From Planctomycetota bacterium (GTDB lineage: Bacteria > Planctomycetota > UBA8742 > JACQVU01), in NCBI GenBank assembly GCA_016209585.1, contig JACQVU010000293.1, positions 1 through 18,544 on the forward strand: 18,544 nt of DNA, written 5' to 3'. The first letter of the stretch is position 1. The number at the start of each line of letters is the position of its first letter. The notes beneath the pieces are model-generated. The model was not told where the DNA came from, did not search any database, and saw only the letters and a program-made list of their open reading frames with translations. Position numbers and translations under genes: made by a program. Below, piece by piece: positions 15,493 to 18,544 of the stretch.

Positions 15493-16206
15493 ATGTACTT
15501 CCTATACGACTGGACCTACTTGCTGATCATTCCCGGCGCGCTCTTCGCCATGTGGGCGCAGTGGCGCGTCTCTTCCGCCATGCACCGTTTCTCAGCCGTG
15601 GCCACCCGGCGCGGGCTGACGGGGGCGGAAGTGGCGCAGCGCATTCTTGAAAGCGCCGGCATCACCAACGTGGCGATCACCACCAGCCAGGGTTTCCTCT
15701 CCGACCACTACCATCCGTTGAAGCGCGAACTGGCGCTGTCGCCCGACGTGCATAACGGCTCGTCGGTCGCCTCCATCGGCATCGCCGCGCACGAGTGCGG
15801 TCACGCCTTGCAGCACGCGCGGGGGTACGCGCCGCTCACGTTGCGCTCGGCGCTGGTGCCGGCCGCGGCCTTGGGGTCCAACGTGTCGTGGCTGCTCTTC
15901 ATCGCGGGGATCATCATCGCGGGCATGGGCAGCGCCAGCGACTGGGGGCGACTGCTGATGGACGCCGGCATCGCGCTGTTCGGCGTGGCGGTGCTCTTCA
16001 CCTTCGTCACGCTTCCCGTCGAGTTCGACGCCTCGCGCCGCGCGGCGTTGGTTCTCGAAGAGCAAGGGCTGGCCGACGGCGGCGAGATCGACGGCGTGCG
16101 CACGGTGCTTAACGCCGCCGCCCTCACCTACGTGGCCGCCGCCGCCATGGCGGTGCTGCAACTCATTCGCCTGCTGCTGATCCGGCGCTCGTACGACCGC
16201 GACTGA
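15493..16206 (+). CDS. YugP-type membrane zinc metallopeptidase
   Basis: The 237-residue integral membrane protein matches the YugP family of putative neutral zinc metallopeptidases. It starts with a membrane segment (about 7-22), then a soluble loop with GLTGAEVAQRILESAGI and the conserved LSDHYHP (69-75). The zinc motif HECGH follows (100-104, in GIAAHECGHALQHA), then membrane segments at about 120-145 and 155-175. E177 in LPVEFDAS is the likely third ligand, and a last membrane segment lies at about 205-230. The length is normal for the family (about 225-240). The substrate is unknown; membrane-protein turnover is the usual guess. It sits 18 bases after the AAA ATPase gene and may share its transcript. 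Confidence 0.9.
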   Translation: MYFLYDWTYLLIIPGALFAMWAQWRVSSAMHRFSAVATRRGLTGAEVAQRILESAGITNVAITTSQGFLSDHYHPLKRELALSPDVHNGSSVASIGIAAHECGHALQHARGYAPLTLRSALVPAAALGSNVSWLLFIAGIIIAGMGSASDWGRLLMDAGIALFGVAVLFTFVTLPVEFDASRRAALVLEEQGLADGGEIDGVRTVLNAAALTYVAAAAMAVLQLIRLLLIRRSYDRD

Positions 16207-16252
16207 GGCCAACGCGAAGGCCCGACCGGCGCGCGCCCCGGAGGAGGAAATC

Positions 16253-17389
16253 ATGCGTTCATCAAGGTCGCTCTTCCGCCTCGCGGCGGTCGTTCTTCTC
16301 TTCTTCGCGCCCGCGGCAGGGATCTGGGCCGGGGAGTCGCTGGGGAAGGGGTACAAAGAGCGCATCGCGAATCTCGACAAGACGTGGGGAACGCGGACGT
16401 ACGATTTCTGTGACAATGACGGCAGCAAGTTAGGCTCTCTGGTGGCCACCACCACGAAGCGCGTTCGCGGTGGCGTGGAGTACTACGGCTTCTTGGACAA
16501 GGTGACGGACGGTGGCGGAGGCGCGGCAACGTTCTTCTCCGCTCACTTGGCGGACGAGCGGTTGACGCTCATCGGTTTCGATCTCCAGCGCGATATGCAC
16601 GACACGGGGAAAGCGGAGATGCGTGGCCGCAACAAGAACGGCGTGCTGACGCGCCTCGAGGGAGAGAGGAAGACGGAGTTTCCCTGCCCCGAGGGAACCG
16701 TCACCGGCATGGCGCTCCACCGCATGGTCACCGCGTTCCCCGCGGAGAAGGGCTGGACCTTTGCTTTCCCGCTGATCCTGGAGGAGCACGCCCACAGCGA
16801 GGCACAAACCGTCACGATCACCTGCGAAGGCACGGAGGCTCTGTCCTGGGGGGGAAAGAGCGTCAGGTGCGCGGTCTACGTGCTTCGCGGCGCGGTGAAG
16901 GAGATCGGCCGCTATGACGTCACCGCGGGGACGCGCGATATGTTGCGCTTTGATCGGGGGGGCCGATACATCGAACTCCGCCACGACGGCGACGCGGCCG
17001 AGCACACGACCGGGGAACCGCCCGCCGACGCCGACGACAACCCGCAGGCGGCGGTCGACGATATCTTCAAGGCGCTGGAGGCCAAGGACTACGCCCGCCT
17101 CTGGGCCGAGCGCGCCCATTCCGACCTGCGCCTCATGGCCGGTACCCGCGAGAACTTCGCCAAAGTGATGGGCAAGAACCGCCGCCCAGCCATGGACTTG
17201 CTGGGGCGGATCCGCCAGGATCGCGTGGCCGCCCGCGCGCCGCGCGTGAAAAGCGAGACCCCCGACGGCGACAAGAACACGCTGGCGCTCGTCTACGACA
17301 CGCCGCGCGAACCGGGCGCCGCCGCCGGTTATAACAAGGTCACGCTCCGCCTGGAGGAAGGCCGCTGGCGGCTGGTGCGCTTCGAGTAG
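16253..17389 (+). CDS. Secreted protein of unknown function
   Basis: This 378-residue protein has a clear signal peptide (basic MRSSR, hydrophobic core 8-24, likely cleavage after IWA near residue 26). The mature part has a beta-rich domain (about 30-250) with no family I recognise; it has the mixed strand content and charged turns of periplasmic binding or DUF-type proteins. A short Pro/Asp-rich linker (254-263) leads to a C-terminal domain (about 265-378). Its PQAAVDDIFKALEAKDYARLW start and final GRWRLVRFE strand resemble NTF2-like or DUF4878-type secreted domains. The ATG at 16253 has an excellent GGAGGAGG five bases upstream. The protease gene ends 46 bases before it, and an inverted repeat follows its stop after about 66 bases. 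Confidence 0.8.
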   Translation: MRSSRSLFRLAAVVLLFFAPAAGIWAGESLGKGYKERIANLDKTWGTRTYDFCDNDGSKLGSLVATTTKRVRGGVEYYGFLDKVTDGGGGAATFFSAHLADERLTLIGFDLQRDMHDTGKAEMRGRNKNGVLTRLEGERKTEFPCPEGTVTGMALHRMVTAFPAEKGWTFAFPLILEEHAHSEAQTVTITCEGTEALSWGGKSVRCAVYVLRGAVKEIGRYDVTAGTRDMLRFDRGGRYIELRHDGDAAEHTTGEPPADADDNPQAAVDDIFKALEAKDYARLWAERAHSDLRLMAGTRENFAKVMGKNRRPAMDLLGRIRQDRVAARAPRVKSETPDGDKNTLALVYDTPREPGAAAGYNKVTLRLEEGRWRLVRFE

Positions 17390-17455
17390 CCTTCTTCCGC
17401 CGCGCGACCCGTCGCTCACGCTCCGGTCTCTCGCGCCCGCGTCGCCAAGAGCCGG

Positions 17456-17542
17456 TTATCAGTTGTCAGCGATCGGTTGCCAGTTGTCAGGCGGAGCGCG
17501 CTCAGGTGGCTGACAACTGACCACTGGCATCTGACAACTGCA
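17456..17542. repeat. Phased inverted repeat built from CAGTTGTCAG
   Basis: CAGTTGTCAG occurs at 17460-17469 and 17481-17490, and its reverse complement CTGACAACTG at 17510-17519 and 17531-17540. Each pair is spaced 21 bases start to start, so the whole forms two arms of about 33-35 bases (imperfect between the core words) around a 19-base GC-rich loop. Similar 'CAGTTGTCAG' intergenic repeats are common in many environmental bacterial genomes (from memory). The right arm ends at the base before the epimerase start codon. The preceding stretch 17390-17455 shows nothing clear. Confidence 0.85.
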
Positions 17543-18544
17543 ATGAAGATCCTCGCCGTCGTCGGCACGCGGCCCAACTTCATCAAGATGGCGCCGGTGG
17601 TCGCGGCGCTCCGGCGTCGGGCCGAGTCCGGCGCGCCGGTCGAGACGCGGCTGGTCCACACGGGGCAGCATTATGATTTCGGCATGTCCGAGGTCTTTTT
17701 CCGCGACCTTGGTCTGCCCGAGCCGGACGTGAACCTGGGCCTCGGCGCGCTGACCCCTTGGGCGCAGACGGGGCGAATCATCGATCTGCTGGGCGACCAG
17801 ATCGCGGCCGCGCGGCCCGACTGGACGCTGGCGCCGGGCGACGTGAACAGCACGCTGGCGGCGGCGGTGGCGGCGACGCGGGCCGGTTCGCGCCTGGCCC
17901 ACCTGGAGGCCGGGTTGCGGAGTTTCGACCGCGACATGCCGGAGGAGTTGAACCGCGTGGCGGTCGATCACCTCGCCGACCTGTTGTTCGTCACCGAGCC
18001 GGCGGGGCTCGCCAACCTCACGCGGGAGGGCGTGCCCGACGCGCGCGTGCGGCACGTGGGCAACACGATGATCGACACGCTGTTCAAGTGCCGCGACCTG
18101 GCCCGCGACCGCCCGCCGCCCCCTAACCTGGGGCTGGCGCCGGGCGCGCGCTTCACGCTGGTGACCATGCACCGGCCGGCCACCGTGGACCGCGCCGACG
18201 GCTTGCGGCGCTTGCTGGCCATTCTGGCGCATGCGGCGCGGCGCGGGCCGGTGGTCTTTCCCGTCCACCCGCGCACGCGGGCGCGGCTGCACGAGTTCGG
18301 CCTCGCCGGCGAGTATGGCCGCGTGGGCGGGCTGGCGCTCTGCGAGCCGGCCGGTTACCTGGACTTCCTTTCGCTCATGGTGAGGGCGCGGGTGGTGTTG
18401 ACCGACTCCGGCGGCATTCAGGAGGAGACCACGGCGCTGGGCGTGCCCTGCCTCACGCTGCGCGACAACACCGAGCGCCCGATCACGGTCGAGCGCGGCA
18501 CCTCGACGCTGGTCGGCAACGACCCCGACCGCATCCGCGCCGCC
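17543..18544 (+). CDS. wecB: UDP-N-acetylglucosamine 2-epimerase, non-hydrolysing (3' end missing)
   Basis: The frame is open to the right edge: 334 residues of an expected 360-390. It converts UDP-GlcNAc to UDP-ManNAc, a precursor for surface polysaccharides, in the cytoplasm. Family landmarks in order: GTRPNFIKMAPV near the start, HTGQHYDFGMSEVFF, PGDVNSTLA with D100, HLEAGLRSFDRDMPEELNR with E122 and the PEE at 133-135, VGNTMIDTL, VTMHRPATVD with H210, FPVHPRTRA, and LTDSGGIQEETTALGVPCLTLRDNTERP. These include the Asp, Glu and His positions used in catalysis in E. coli WecB. The start ATG is fixed by the conserved KILAVVGTRPN opening. There is no Shine-Dalgarno because a repeat arm occupies the upstream bases. 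Together with the Wza-like gene it points to exopolysaccharide production. Confidence 0.93.
   Translation, partial: MKILAVVGTRPNFIKMAPVVAALRRRAESGAPVETRLVHTGQHYDFGMSEVFFRDLGLPEPDVNLGLGALTPWAQTGRIIDLLGDQIAAARPDWTLAPGDVNSTLAAAVAATRAGSRLAHLEAGLRSFDRDMPEELNRVAVDHLADLLFVTEPAGLANLTREGVPDARVRHVGNTMIDTLFKCRDLARDRPPPPNLGLAPGARFTLVTMHRPATVDRADGLRRLLAILAHAARRGPVVFPVHPRTRARLHEFGLAGEYGRVGGLALCEPAGYLDFLSLMVRARVVLTDSGGIQEETTALGVPCLTLRDNTERPITVERGTSTLVGNDPDRIRAA

Noticed and set aside
17456..17542. Inverted repeat considered as an intrinsic terminator for the secreted-protein gene
   Set aside because: There is no T-tract, the arms are AT/GC-mixed and imperfect, and the word arrangement fits a dispersed repeat better.

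Overview
The window is GC-rich and densely coding, and it looks like a piece of a bacterial chromosome. The best lineage clue is a short basic protein at 9755-10042 whose N-terminal half matches, from memory, the 'small basic protein' family of Planctomycetes, Verrucomicrobia, Chlamydiae and relatives. A formylglycine-enzyme-like (SUMF1) protein with a zinc ribbon, an HDOD protein and very large modular repeat proteins also fit a PVC-type or neighbouring candidate phylum. I cannot place it more precisely from sequence alone.

Left block (1-9049, plus strand): a tightly packed run of five genes. It starts with the 3' part of a very large protein built from alternating immunoglobulin-like modules, with four Asp-box motifs and a C-terminal TPR region. 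A ferredoxin-thioredoxin-reductase catalytic-chain-like iron-sulfur protein overlaps its end. After a short GC-rich tandem repeat come an HDOD signalling protein, a membrane-anchored TPR protein, and a Wza-type polysaccharide-export lipoprotein that overlaps the TPR gene by four bases. The block looks like an envelope or extracellular-matrix operon.

Middle block (9066-10225): the RNase P RNA gene on the minus strand, only 16 bases from the export gene's stop. A 75-base segment bounded by a perfect 14-base inverted repeat separates it from the small basic protein gene, which is followed by tRNA-Pro(TGG).

Minus-strand block (10294-14309): a lipoprotein with a 21-base tandem repeat and a metal-binding YHS-like C-terminus, ending at a clear intrinsic terminator. 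A VOC/glyoxalase-fold protein and a large zinc-ribbon, transmembrane, degenerate SUMF1-domain protein follow as a two-gene unit.

Right block (14590-18544, plus strand): an ExeA-type AAA ATPase, a YugP-type membrane zinc protease, a secreted protein of unknown function, and a UDP-N-acetylglucosamine 2-epimerase that runs off the window. The epimerase start codon directly abuts a 21-base-phased inverted repeat. The epimerase, the export lipoprotein and the ExeA-like ATPase together suggest that surface polysaccharide production is a theme of this neighbourhood. I saw no CRISPR array, no transposase and no prophage gene.
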